The notes: a model not told the origin generated them from the letters alone. A DNA stretch of 64,000 nucleotides from Gibbula magus (GCA_936450465.1 OW388298.1:9992663-10056662); one strand, 5' to 3'; shown: positions 1 through 10,770, counted from the first letter of the stretch. Made by a program: numbers and translations.

Positions 1-522
1 CTCGGACTCTCTCTCAGAGCGGTGCACATCCCGGGAGCCAAGAACGTCCTGGCGGACGCCTTGTCTCGACCGGACAAACCTCCTTCGACGGAGTGGATGT
101 TGCACCCGAGGGTGTTCGAGAGTCTGTGTTTGAGGTTCGGCAGACCTCACATAGACCTCTTTGCGACTCGGCTCAACCACCAGTTGCCGACGTACGTGTC
201 CCCCGTACCGGACCCGGCCGCGTGGGCTCTCGATGCGCTCGCGTTAGGATGGGAGGGGATGGTCGCCTACGCCTATCCCCCTCAAGCCATCCTGAGTCAC
301 GTGGTGGCGAAGGTACAGGAGACACGAGTACTTCAACTCCTGCTCATAGCTCCGTTGTGGCCAGCCAGGGCCTGGTACGTTCCCCTGAGGAGGATGTGCC
401 GCCAAGACCCTGTCCCCCTCCCTCTGAGATGGGACCTATTGACGAGCAAACCAAGCGGGCGGGTTCACGAGAACCCCCAGGCGCTCCACCTTCACGCCTG
501 GTTTGTCTCCAAAGGGGGTTGA
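1..522 (+). CDS. RNase H tail of DIRS-type retroelement polyprotein (partial)
   Basis: The reading frame is open from the first base of the window, so the 5' part lies outside it. Near the start it carries HIPGAKNVLADALSR, the end-of-RNase-H signature (asparagine, then an ALADxLSR-like block) shared by Ty3/Gypsy and DIRS polymerases. A short linker rich in proline, tryptophan and arginine follows, ending at the TGA of 520-522. In an active element the reverse transcriptase/RNase H would copy element RNA into DNA. A tyrosine recombinase overlaps and follows directly downstream, which points to DIRS rather than Gypsy, since Gypsy elements carry a DDE integrase. The G+C-rich codon use contrasts strongly with the surrounding AT-rich DNA, which suggests recent arrival. 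The family assignment is strong; activity cannot be judged from this fragment. Confidence 0.82.
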   Translation, partial: LGLSLRAVHIPGAKNVLADALSRPDKPPSTEWMLHPRVFESLCLRFGRPHIDLFATRLNHQLPTYVSPVPDPAAWALDALALGWEGMVAYAYPPQAILSHVVAKVQETRVLQLLLIAPLWPARAWYVPLRRMCRQDPVPLPLRWDLLTSKPSGRVHENPQALHLHAWFVSKGG

Positions 523-1589
523 CAGGGGCGGGGTTTTCCAAGTCCGTTGCCGAAGCGGTCGCCTCTTCGCAGAGACCCTCCACGAGGAATCTCTATGACG
601 CCCAGTGGGGCGCCTTCGCCGCCTTCTGCGCGAAGGAGGGGTATGCCATCCAGGCGGTAACGGTCCCGCAGGTAGCTGAGTACCTGGTGTACCTACGAGA
701 GGTGAGGAAGCTCAAAGCTTCCTCAATTAACACCAACCTGGCGGCGGTCATGTCAGTCCTTAGGAAGCGTGAGCCCCAGGTGGACATCTCGGTCCTTAAA
801 GAACTGATTAAGACCTACCGGAATGAGGACGGGCGGAGGAAACTCAGGCCGCCGGAGTGGGACCTGACAGTGGTGCTCAACCATCTCAAGTCGGACCACT
901 ACGAGCCGTTGACAGAGACGACTCTTCTCCGTCTCACCATCAAAACAGCCTTTTTGGTTGCGATGGGGTCCGCAGCCAGGATTTCAGAGCTTCACGCTCT
1001 CCAGGCGGACCTCTTGCGTTTTGAGGTGAGAGACGGGGGGTCGGCGTCACTGGGGTTAGCCCCTGAGTTCATTTGTAAGAACCAAGCCGCAGACGAAAGG
1101 GGTAGAACCTTTTCGTTACCGTCTCTTTCCGGTAGCATAGATCCGACGGACGAGGATCGGCTCCTTTGTCCGGTGAGAGCCCTGCGGATCTACACCGAAA
1201 AGACCAAGACACTACGTCAAGGGAGAAGGAAACTTTTTCTCCCGCACTCCCAGACTAGTGTTCGGGAGTTAGACAAGCGTCAACTCAGTGTGTATCTCCG
1301 CTCGGCAGTGTTGGACGCCTACAAGGCCGCGGGCCTCGACCCGCCAGCGAGGGCCAATCCACACGAGATAAGAGCCATCTCGGCTACGATGGCTCTTCAC
1401 AGTAACATGGCAGTGGCGGACATCATGGCCGGCTGTTTCTGGAAGTCGGGCCTGGTGTTCGCCAATCACTATCTGAGAGACATTTCCAACGAGGACATGG
1501 AGGGGATTCATCGGTTGGGCGCACAGGTGTACGCCCAGCAACGAGTTCCGTCGGCCTCGTACCGAAGAGGCCTACCCCCCCCTCGTTAA
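93..1589 (+). CDS. DIRS-type tyrosine recombinase
   Basis: This frame is open for 498 codons, but only the part from about residue 145 looks like the protein. The first 140 residues overlap the RNase H frame, and the true start is probably nearer position 520. The N-terminal core-binding domain includes an STRNLYDAQW-like helix. The catalytic domain shows the tyrosine-recombinase tetrad in order: Arg296 (in SAARISELHAL), His424 and Arg427 (HEIRA), Trp450 at the second histidine position, and nucleophile Tyr460 (NHYLRD). In DIRS elements this enzyme integrates a circular DNA intermediate without target-site duplication. No stop or frameshift interrupts the catalytic domain, so this copy may still be competent. 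It ends just before the terminal inverted-repeat region of the same element. Confidence 0.88.
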   Translation: MDVAPEGVRESVFEVRQTSHRPLCDSAQPPVADVRVPRTGPGRVGSRCARVRMGGDGRLRLSPSSHPESRGGEGTGDTSTSTPAHSSVVASQGLVRSPEEDVPPRPCPPPSEMGPIDEQTKRAGSREPPGAPPSRLVCLQRGLTGAGFSKSVAEAVASSQRPSTRNLYDAQWGAFAAFCAKEGYAIQAVTVPQVAEYLVYLREVRKLKASSINTNLAAVMSVLRKREPQVDISVLKELIKTYRNEDGRRKLRPPEWDLTVVLNHLKSDHYEPLTETTLLRLTIKTAFLVAMGSAARISELHALQADLLRFEVRDGGSASLGLAPEFICKNQAADERGRTFSLPSLSGSIDPTDEDRLLCPVRALRIYTEKTKTLRQGRRKLFLPHSQTSVRELDKRQLSVYLRSAVLDAYKAAGLDPPARANPHEIRAISATMALHSNMAVADIMAGCFWKSGLVFANHYLRDISNEDMEGIHRLGAQVYAQQRVPSASYRRGLPPPR

Positions 1590-1857
1590 TTCGGCTGCTC
1601 CTTGACCAGTCTGGAGTTGCTATTAAACATAGTCTCGATGATTTTAGTGATGCGTTTGTTGTCTTTTCTTTAGTTGGTGACCACGCGGGTGAGAGTCCCT
1701 CCGGTTACGAGTTGGGTCAGGCTTAACCCTCCGGTTGACAGATGAACCCCATCGGGGTTCAGGCTGGTTACGTGGCATTGGCTCACCAACTTGACTCTTG
1801 TTAAGACAGAGCTATCCCTCTTAGGAGCCTCTCGCTCCCCTCCACCTCTGTGGCAAT

Positions 1858-1955
1858 CGGGCATATTGTTAACTATCACGGAGAGTATATTAAATAATAG
1901 TATGTTTTTGTTTAAACATCATTATTTATACTCACCGTTGATAGTTAACAATCGT
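1858..1955. repeat. Internal complementary region of the DIRS element
   Basis: Bases 1897-1952 are the exact reverse complement of 2139-2194 (56 of 56). The adjoining 1863-1890 is a diverged second copy of the terminal sequence (it begins ATATTGTTAACTATCA). DIRS elements carry an internal region complementary to the outer ends of both terminal repeats, used to complete the circular intermediate. The arrangement here fits that: one part matches the right terminus, and the neighbouring part would be expected to match the unseen left terminus. Confidence 0.65.
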
Positions 1956-2138
1956 AAGTTCCCTCCCGGCCTCCCCTCGGTCGCGTTCGGCTTCGTGTCT
2001 GTCCATCAGAAGAAGCAATGACCATATAAGGTAGGCCACCTGCCGGTGAGTGGTGAGTGCAGTTCACTTGAGCGATAACTCTGTCTTTTTATCTGTGTAA
2101 AGATTGTCGGGATTAGACAGATTAGGATAATTGGGCAT

Positions 2139-2194
2139 ATTGTTAACTATCAACGGTGAGTATAAATAATGATGTTTAAACAAAAACATACTAT
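2139..2194. repeat. Right terminal inverted repeat of the DIRS element
   Basis: This 56-bp segment is the perfect reverse complement of 1897-1952. Its outer end at 2194 coincides with the point where the LINE reverse-transcriptase frame on the minus strand is truncated. That places the element boundary here to within a few bases. Confidence 0.7.
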
Positions 2195-3328
2195 AATGTG
2201 AAAATATGGTCAGAAGTCGAATAATCTTTTTTAAATCCGGCTTGGCATTCAGGGATAAGGTTTCTTAAACTCGACCAGTTCGAGATTCTGTTGTTTAGAA
2301 TAGATGTAAATATTTTCCCAATTACACTCATTAGGGATATACCTCTATTATTATCTGGATTATCTGTAGCCCCCTTTTTATGTATTGGTACAATAATTGA
2401 GCGAGACCAGCTATCTGGAAACGATCCACTTTCAAATACCGTATTAAAACATCTTAAAAGGAAAGGCATTAATTCGGAGTGAGAACATTTTATCATTTCG
2501 ATTATGATATTGTCAGGACCAGGTGATTTCCCGCTCTTTAAACGACTTATAGCCCTCTTTATTTCATCTTCTGAAATTTGTGTTTCCAAAATCATTTCAT
2601 CAACATCATCATAGTCAGTAGAAGAAAAGGTATCATTATCGAACAAACAGCTGTCGGTCTGTAAATTTTAATCATTAGAAAAAATTGTCTTGAAATTGGT
2701 CATCCATTCACATTTTGATATATTATTTTTAGGGTCTGGTTTCTTTCTATAAAAACGAATTTGTTTCCAGAACTTAGCGGGATTATTGAAAGAATCATTT
2801 AATCTTTTCATTCTTTGGCTACGCAAGTTAGATTTAAATTTTCTACATGATGCTTTGTATTTATTTCTCATTTTACAAAAATGATTTCTGTTGATATCAG
2901 TTCGTCTACAACGAAAACTTCTAAGTGCCTTGTGAGCATCTCTCCTAGCGGTTTTGCATTCATCATTAAAAGGGATTTTATGATTTTGCCTATTTCAATT
3001 AGATTTTTTCTTCATACAAGATGCGGACTCCAGTACAATATCAACAAAATCGTGTAGAGCTCCGTTTAGATCAAACTCAAGTTTTGATAATAGGTGATCA
3101 ATTGTAGATGACAAATTACCTTTCAGGGTATGAACAAACAGTTCACAAAAAGAATCGTTCCAAACAATGTTTTCTGGGGAATTATCGACATGAGTTTTAC
3201 ACTTTGAGCGTATCATATTAGGAAATTGACAATCTAGTTCTAGCGGTAAATGGTCAAAGTCTACTCTGTCTCCAATATTAAACAACTTGATAAATTGAAA
3301 AAAGTCTGGTGAGCAAATAAAATAGTCG
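2195..3328 (-). pseudogene. LINE fragment: endonuclease end to early reverse transcriptase
   Basis: Reading on the minus strand, one frame runs from about 3328 to 2195 with two in-frame stops (near 2995 and 2669). It starts in the end of an APE-type endonuclease (DYFICSPDFF, then VDFDHLPLE, where DHLPL holds the catalytic Asp-His). It passes through a basic linker and enters the reverse transcriptase (LKSGKSPGPDN, PIHKKG, RGISLMSVIGK, ECQAGF). The frame stops abruptly after TSDHIFTL. A second copy of the family at 15.1-17.4 kb continues past this point ([10 protein letters not shown]). The DIRS terminus lies exactly at the break, so the missing 3' part is expected beyond the left edge of the window. 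The fragment is a 5'-truncated, dead copy. Confidence 0.85.
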
Positions 3329-3800
3329 GGTAGGACCGAACATTCCCCGTTTTGGCCAAACCTGCCCCTGGGGGTAGCCGAACCTGCCCCGAGGCGGGGT
3401 AAGTTCGGCTTTTAACCCAAGTGTCAAGAAAGCATAGTTATGGGAAAAGGTTATAATATTAGCCATTGTGCCATTAGCCAACAATTACTACAAGACACTT
3501 AAGATGTCTCTCAATACGTGTACAAACAAGCGCAAGGATATGTCATTCAGCCAACCCATTACATTTATTTTGGTGAAAAGGGGACGAACCTGCCCCGGTC
3601 TCCCCTAATCCTGTTTTGCCCTGCCGTAATTGCTGAATGTTTGTTTTTAATATTCCAAACTACAATTGAGTCGGGCTACTGAAGTTTCAATATTCTGACC
3701 CACTTTATAAGATCGGTGCGTTTCGATCAAAGCCAGGTAACTCGAACATTTTTCGTGAGCAAGAGATATATTGATAATATTACGTCATGATTATTCATGA
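3329..3800. other. Repeat-like spacer with a GC-rich hairpin
   Basis: The phrase GAACCTGCCCC recurs near 3376 and 3588. Bases 3373-3413 form a near-perfect hairpin (AGCCGAAC...GTTCGGCT stem around a GAGGC loop) in otherwise AT-rich sequence. No gene is visible. Confidence 0.4.
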
Positions 3801-3811
3801 ACTATCCAAAA

Positions 3812-4780
3812 CGAGGCTAAGCCCGCATGGACGAACAACGTGATCCCGGAAGTGACTGATCGCGATTTTCTCTCGTAACATGTCGCCAAAAAAGTTCGTT
3901 TTATACCACTTTCAAACATTGTCACTAGTTACTGACGGAACTAAAAGCTAAAACAACATCGCAAATGTTTATTTGACTCAAAATACGTGTGGTGTAAATT
4001 CAGTATTTGAACGGATGACAACGTTTGCCGAAGTAAACTTGCGCTCAACTTGAAATCAAGAGAGATTTTTTTACGAGTATCCAATTTCATACTTAAATCT
4101 ATATTCAAAGTACTAAATACGATTGTGATAATGATGTAAGCCCTATCGAATCGTGATGATAAATACATTGTGAGCTTATTTATTTTCCCGACTTCTTCGA
4201 TGTAGCCATGCAGATACTCGACATGAACAATCGCATGCCGTGTCTCGCCAGCCAGTGATGTTGACCTCGCCAACCAGTGATGTTGACAAAAACATGTTTC
4301 TCTACCATGCAGATTTCTGTGAAAACTTATACTGAAGTAGGCCTAAATGTAAAAATAATATTACAATTTCGTAAATGTGCTGACTTAAATTAGCCGGCGG
4401 AATTGATTCAAGCAGACTTATTCTAGTTGACTTGTACTTTAATACTGGATTTTCCGCCGGGTTTTGCTGCGGGATGCGGATGGCTTGTCACATGATCAAA
4501 TCACGTGACATGGGACACGCTTTGAGACAAAATGGCGATTATCAATGTATCGTAATGGCAACAAGCTTGGCAAATGCGTGTTAAAATATGTGCTGGCAGG
4601 GAAACCAAAATACATACAAAAACAATAAAGGTTAAGAGACTTTTTCAAGAGATTTTCAAAACGGAACACACTTCCAGAAACATATAATCGCGGGATTCGT
4701 GCCTGTACTCGCGCCGTTGTCTTCGGCCGACGCAACGACATTACATCGTACATTTAGATCTATGTCTGAATTATCGTATG
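3812..4780 (+). repeat. Left arm of a degenerate inverted duplication
   Basis: Two blocks are matched in inverted orientation by the 6740-9330 segment. One is CGAGGCTAAGCCCGCA at about 3813, matched near 9310. The other is a longer block at 4445-4750, containing ATCAAATCACGTGACA and a THAP-like coding stretch, matched at 7095-6750. Intervening sequence differs in length (about 0.7 kb here, 2.3 kb in the other arm). I infer an old tail-to-tail duplication or a decayed transposon with large inverted arms. Confidence 0.5.
4574..4752 (+). pseudogene. Degenerate THAP zinc-finger exon (left copy)
   Basis: From the ATG at 4574 the reading MRVKICAGRE parallels MGVKRCAWGE of the better-preserved copy at 6959. 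Further on, FQE...FKT and IRACTRA match the FVRFPKP...IRDCSRA region, but only with frame changes and a stop. The alignment also continues upstream into shared non-coding sequence with a CACGTGAC box. It is a clear relic of the other copy and cannot encode a functional THAP domain. Confidence 0.55.
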
Positions 4781-5149
4781 CATTTACAAAATCAATATCC
4801 TTTTCGAGGATATTTGGTAGGCCTAACTATTTAATTTTCATATAATAAATAATAGTATTTCCACTTTTTGATAGCTGAATCTACATGATCCACTGTTTTG
4901 TCGGATACCTCGCCGACTGAGTGAGCGAATGATGGGACAGGTTGGATTTAATTATTTAATGCAGATTTAAACCTCTCATCGGAGGTTTATATATTCTCAA
5001 AGACTAGCAAAATATAGTGATGAAAGTTGTTTTTATATTATGTATCACTCTATATGTTAAAATCAAAATGTGTGTCCCTCCATGCCGTTAGGTGGGATTT
5101 TCACTTTGATTTTAACATTTCAACTATCATGGTAATTTATTAAGCTGGC

Positions 5150-5151
<2 letters not shown>

Positions 5152-5199
<48 letters not shown>
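5152..5199. repeat. (ATT)n microsatellite
   Basis: About 16 uninterrupted ATT triplets. Confidence 0.95.
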
Positions 5200-5201
<2 letters not shown>

Positions 5202-5644
5202 CACTTGTCTTTTATCAGCTGGAAATAATTATTGGGATTTAGCAAATGATGAAAATTGTGTAGTATGGATAGTTGATTGTATAGAATGTTTCATTCAAAA
5301 CTAATCTTTGTAATAATCTCAGCGAATTACCTTTTTGCATTATAAGAGCCACCATGCATACTTTAAAACGTTGGTTTACATTTTTATTTTCGTGACTTTC
5401 ACTAACTTCACAGATTTGTGGACCGGGGTAGCATCTGATAAAAAAGAATAATACCAGTAATTGACCAATCAGGCTTTCTGGGAATATAGTTAATTATTGA
5501 GATGACATCAAGACGGATAAAGGCTTCGTTATAAGGGGCCTGCTGGCATTTAGAGGTGTTACTCAACATCCGTCCTCCAATAATTATTGGCTTGTTTTGC
5601 ACCAGAGCTGCGTTATTCATTTGAGTGTTTTTTATACAATCTAG

Positions 5645-5897
5645 ATTAATCTGTCAAGTCAATACTACAAATGACATTTCAATCCACAAATATTTATCTA
5701 CATTCATTGATTTAAATCCTGCAGACAGAAATCATGGATGGTACTACTGTGGTGAAATTCAAGGGAGTAATGCATCAATACCTTTCCTCATAAACAAGCA
5801 TTCTCTACTGCAGTAGTTGCAAAGTTGCTAAACGGGATTCGAACCCCCAGATCTATTGATTATAAAACGAATACACCAAACACTCCCTCCCCACACT
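5645..5897 (-). mobile_element. tRNA-derived SINE, degenerate
   Basis: On the minus strand a tRNA-like head has a B-box (GGGGTTCGAATCCCG, about 5833-5847) and a weak A-box (GTTTGGTGTATTCG). Downstream the segment GAATTTCACCACAGTAGTAC closely resembles the body of the SINE at 10.5 kb (GAATTTCAGCGTAGTACCAC). Two SINEs with different heads thus appear to share one central domain. Confidence 0.5.
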
Positions 5898-6550
5898 TTC
5901 ATTGATAAATAAATATATAAAACAACAAAGAACAAATTCAGTGTTAAGAAATGCATTTATTTCATCAAGTCTTATTAAGTAAATATATGAACACTGAATG
6001 TGTTATCAAACAATGAGAGGTATGAGAAAATGTATTGTAACAGAGTCATGTTTCCAGAGCAGGAAACTCTTCATTAATACATTTGTCTATTTATATTATT
6101 TACATGAATAAAGTAGAATATGTTTAAAAACTAAATATAATTCTCCTGCTGTAAAATGAACATATATCATATTGAAATGTAGTTAAATATTAAATGCTTA
6201 TCACATTTGAATATCTAACTGTTTTTCTTTCTTATTTCTTACAACGTTACAATAACATTTTAAACCTTAAACATAATGAAAAAAACTTTCAGTAAATTTA
6301 ATTCATGTTTCTGTAAAAGGCATATGTGCGTGTACTTTCTCATGTTGATTCAATATTCAAGCTCAGAAATAAGTAGTAATTGATCAGGAATTTGTGCACA
6401 GAACTTCACACAAAAAAATTTAACACCTATTTATTACATGACATGAACATATTCAAACTCAGTTCTGATATATTTATAATTAATTATATCAATTATCAGT
6501 AAGTACTAGAACTTAATGAAATTTAACACTGTTATAGGCGGCATAAAAGT
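5898..6550. other. AT-rich spacer in the centre of the inverted duplication
   Basis: I see no gene, tandem array or clear repeat family in this stretch. Confidence 0.4.
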
Positions 6551-6689
6551 TTATTTTAAAAAAAAATAAAAATTGAAGTAACCATAACAATAATCACATA
6601 GACAGTGGGTAGTGAGGTGACTGACAGAAGATAAGAATGCAGCAATAATTTCACCAGACGATTTTTCAAAGCAATAATCGTAAGTCGTA

Positions 6690-6959
6690 AGAAGTGCAGT
6701 TGCCGGGATGGGGTCTGGAAGTTCAATGATTGGCCTTTTTCCACCGATGACATGAAGTGAACAGGCGTAAGTGTCAGGTGTTATCCTGTTGCGGCGAAAA
6801 GTCATCGGCGCGGGAGCAGTCACGAATCCAGCGATCACATTTATCTGGTTGCGTATTTGGTTTTGGAAATCTCACAAAATACACACCATTAATGCATTGT
6901 TTATGTATTAATCGCGAATCACTCGTACATTCCCCCCAAGCACACCTTTTAACACCCAT
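6690..6959 (-). pseudogene. THAP-domain exon with a frameshift (right copy)
   Basis: Starting at the ATG at 6959 on the minus strand, MGVKRCAWGEC opens a C2CH THAP zinc finger, followed by GVYFVRFPKP and CDRWIRDCSR, the expected core. After FSPQQDNT the frame hits a stop, while another frame continues with ITPDTYACSLHVIGGKRP, PDPIPAT. That supplies the missing Cys-x2-His ligands and the closing proline motif. A one-base shift near 6800 therefore splits the domain. THAP domains bind DNA in chromatin regulators and in P-element-type transposases; nothing else of either protein is visible. The 5' flank contains a CACGTGAC box shared with the left copy. Confidence 0.7.
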
Positions 6960-9330
6960 TTTTTAACCTCCTTCGTATTACAATGCATTGATAATCGCCA
7001 TATTGTATCAAAGCTTGTCCCACTGTCACGTGATTTGATCATGTGACAAGCCATCCCTATCCCGCAGCAAAGCGCGACGGAAAATGGTCTATTCATGCTG
7101 GCAGAAGTGAATATTTTTGAATAAATCAATTATAAGGTAAGTAGTTATAATTATATTTAATATAATTTTAAGATAAAGCATTTGCATGATTTTATTTTAA
7201 AACTGTAATTTCTACAGAAAATCAAGAAAATAAATAACTAAAATTAATTTTGTATACAAAATATTATCTGAGTTTATTATGCATTACATATTAGAGTTTT
7301 AATTATATCTCAAGTTAATAACAATGTTACATGGGAAATTGTTATATGTGCCGTATTTTATATTTTGTTTAACATGGTACATTTGTAATATATGATTTCC
7401 ATATAAGATGATTTTCACAAATAAGATGAAAAATATGACAAAGTCACCATCAAAACCAAATATCATCTGGATTGAAATATTCCTAAATATTTATGTATCC
7501 ATATATGTACACAAATGGATTGAAGTTTACTTGTAATTTGTTGTGATTGGGCTGATGTCAGTTTATATATATATATAGGCCTATACATCATTATTCAGGT
7601 CTTGTAAAAATATAATGAATCAAAGATTTGAGGCATATTATATAATTGGTCGAAATTATTAATGATTTATTTTGTAAATTTGTAATGCTGAATAGATTTG
7701 GCATAAATGAGATAGAAAGTTTCATTAAAAGAAAGTTTGACCATAAATTATAGAATTTTCATGTTCTTAACATTGAAGCTGTAGACATATATAAACAATG
7801 TTATGCCTTGGAAACTTACAGAAAGGTCGAGTAAATTTTAGATAAAGAACTAAGTTTCAACTAAAATATAAAAAAAAAATGAAATATTTACATGTCAAGT
7901 TAAAATTAATCTCTTAGGAGTTTTAGATAATATTTAGTTACATAAAGAAGGCTCTACTATCTTAATTAATATTTGCTGCAATTATATTATATCTAAAGGA
8001 ATCTGACCATTTTGAAAATATGCTACCCTTCAGAGATAAAATATAATAATTAGATTAGACTGTTAATATGTTTACAAAGTGTAGCTTATTTTGTCAGGTA
8101 TCGATGTGATTGAGTCAAACCAAACTCTTAAAATATGAAAATGTAGTTAATTTTGATAATTCAATTTGAGTAATGTATACCTCTATATGGTTCCCCGTAC
8201 TCAATATAAAATCATTACTAAAGCAAAACAGATAAACTTAATTCCATGTATCAACATCATCAATCCATGTACATTTCTGAGTCAGGTCCAAAACATGATT
8301 AAGATGTATTTGAATATTAATTATATCCATAACATTCTAAATTGATATTATGGTTTCAGGTACAGACATATATTATATAATTTTGTTATTTCAGTGATGT
8401 TTTACTTTTAGAAATCAGGAACCAATTTGTACTTGTAGAATTGTATTTCCCAATGAAAATGACAGTTGAAAGTTTACCTTTTATCAAATTTCCCCCCAAA
8501 GTATTTGCAATATCAATAATACAGAATTTTGACATAATTGTTAAAACTATAACAATCATCATAGATACTTAATCACACCAAACACTTAGATTCTAAATTA
8601 AAATGAGTTCACAGTTGAAGAACGTCCTTTCGTAAATCTATAAATTCTATATGCAATGAGGCCTAGACTAGACCTGCAACGGACAATGTACAGGCGTGGC
8701 TATCGAATAAGTTCAATTCTATTTCCCGTTCGGTCTGTACAGTAGCGCGTGAACTCGTAAATAGAAACTTATCAAATTGATGAATATTATTATTTTGGTT
8801 TTTAGATAGATATATGACATAGATAATAAACCTGTTTATGTAGGAAAGTTGCACAGGTGACGCATTGTGAGATTGCAAGCCTCCCGGAAGTTGATCGAAT
8901 GTTAGAGATTACGTACAAACGGCAGAAAAAAGCGAATATATCAATCATTAATATGACTAGATGATAATAGATTGTTCCAAAAAACACAAAATCTATTTCC
9001 AACGTAAAATTGTGTTCCTTATCGTATAATATCACATGAATTTTGTACAAATTTGAGATATTGGACAAGTACTCATATCTGCGAATCAACGTTCCACGAT
9101 GCTTTGAGTTTTCAGCAAGGCACTTTATGAATGAAAATTTAAATCACCGTTGTCAAATTTAACACGGACTAATTCAGAAAACAGCAAGAAACTTTTGTGC
9201 AAAAGTAGAAAACTTTTTGTGAGTTAAAGTAGTAAAGTAGTAGTAGTAAAGCTATTCATTGGATTCGCTCGTTGCATCACGGCATTTTCGTCTGCCATCT
9301 TGGAAGCGTGCGGGCTTAGCCTCGTTTTCG
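6740..9330 (-). repeat. Right arm of the degenerate inverted duplication
   Basis: It carries the inverted partners of the 3.8-4.8 kb blocks. The outer block at 9305-9325 reads TGCGGGCTTAGCCTCGTTTT. Next to it on the minus strand lies a possible start (CCAAGATGGCAGACGAAAA), which resembles CGCATGGACGAACAACG in the left arm. The bulk of this arm (7130-9290) is AT-rich with no recognisable gene. Confidence 0.45.
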
Positions 9331-10455
9331 ATATCTAGGTCACTGCTGTGCATAGAGAGTCGGCTATATAGGCCTACGTCTTCATCATTTCAAAATAGGA
9401 TGTTTTTGTGAAAACGAATTTCCGGAGAACATTTACTGTTTATACATATATATGTTTTTGATACATGGGTATGATACAATCAAGTTAGCATGTTATTAAG
9501 GGTAATGTTTTGGTGATTTTAGGTTTGAAGAATAGTGCACGTTGATTCAAAAATGAAAATCCACGAGAAGTGAAGCCAGCCATGGACTCTACGAGTGTGT
9601 AAACCTCTGGGGAATCTAAACAAGACATTGTTGATCAGATAGTTGATACATTATTTATTAACCAAGGAAAGTTTGTAGAATATTACGGAGTCATTAATGC
9701 AGTTTAAACATTTTTGCATTGCAACCATGATATCTGCAACCTTTCGACAAGACAAATGACTCATGAAGTCAACTGAATTATAGGTCTTGATATGAAACAA
9801 AAACAAATCGAAATCAATATTTTATTAAATGAAATCTAGTATTTATGGGAAACAAGACACACTGATAGTATACACATTCCAAATGAAACATTAATGTGGG
9901 TAATGTTTTCAAGATTCTATATTTGTCAGTTTGATGGAGACAAAAAATACATTTAGCTTGTAGAACGCTCTCTTCACTAAATCGGGCCTCGGTTTTCGTT
10001 CTGAAGAACAATATTTTACGCAATATTATCAACTAAGTAGCCATGTACTGCATGTTATAATACAAAAGGGACTATCCTCTCGAAGGCATTTCCAACATTC
10101 ACCATTCTCTCCCAAACAAACAAACAAACAAGCTTTGGATAAACGTTTCCTCTTTTAATATGTGATCCCCGATGTCATTCTATTCCCACAGAGGTTACTC
10201 CCTTCAGATTTTCACTCGTGACGATTGAAAATCTGGAGGCTGTAAAATCAGAGATTGCCGCGATGTGTGCTATTTGAATTTGTTAAAAATAAACATGCTG
10301 ATAAATAGAGAAAACCAAGTCCGATACTAGAACAGCAAAAAGGGTTTGTTTGTATACTTTATATCAGACATATTCGAAGTACATAATACAAATAAGACCC
10401 CTTTCAGTAAAAGGCTCCTTAGAAGCAACTCACATTGACTCTGTATATCCTTCTC
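9331..10455. other. AT-rich intergenic DNA
   Basis: The stretch contains a short (AAAC)n run near 10115-10130. No coding region or repeat family can be supported. Confidence 0.4.
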
Positions 10456-10468
10456 CTCAGGCTATCTG

Positions 10469-10770
10469 GGGGGGCGGGATAGCGCAGTGGTTAGCGCGTT
10501 CGGCTTCGGATCAAGGGGTCCGGGGTTCGAATCCCGCCAGGGGCACGGCAACTGTGTCTGCAGTTCTACACGCAGTAAGGTTTGGGTGCAATGCTACAGT
10601 GAATTTCAGCGTAGTACCACCCATGGTTCGCTAGTTCCAGCCCCTGCTCGCAGGTTTCACCGCAATGCATAGCCACATGGTGTTGCGGGCTTTCTCCCTG
10701 CCATAATACTAGCAGCCGTGATATAAGTGAAATACTCTTTAAAGCAGCGTTAAACACCAACTCACCTCAC
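10469..10770 (+). mobile_element. tRNA-derived SINE with 13-bp target-site duplication
   Basis: The head (10470-10545) looks like a tRNA gene. It has an A-box in TAGCGCAGTGGTTAGCGCG, a B-box in GGGGTTCGAATCCCG, and paired ends GGGGCGGG and CCAGGGGCA. About 220 bases of body follow, ending TTAAACACCAACTCACCTC. The flanks CTCAGGCTATCTG at 10456-10468 and 10771-10783 are identical, a 13-bp target-site duplication typical of LINE-mobilised SINEs. This insertion is young. The body shares a segment with the SINE at 5.6-5.9 kb. Confidence 0.88.

Larger units (their letters stand above)
1590..2195 (+). mobile_element. 3' non-coding end of the DIRS element
   Basis: About 600 bases separate the recombinase stop from the resumption of a LINE reading frame at 2195. 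The stretch holds a small palindrome around AACCCCATCGGGGTT (about 1745-1760) and a perfect 56-bp inverted repeat, annotated separately. It ends where the LINE frame on the other strand is cut. No coding potential is seen. Confidence 0.7.

Noticed and set aside
10469..10545. Functional tRNA gene
   Set aside because: It is the head of a SINE with body and target-site duplication.
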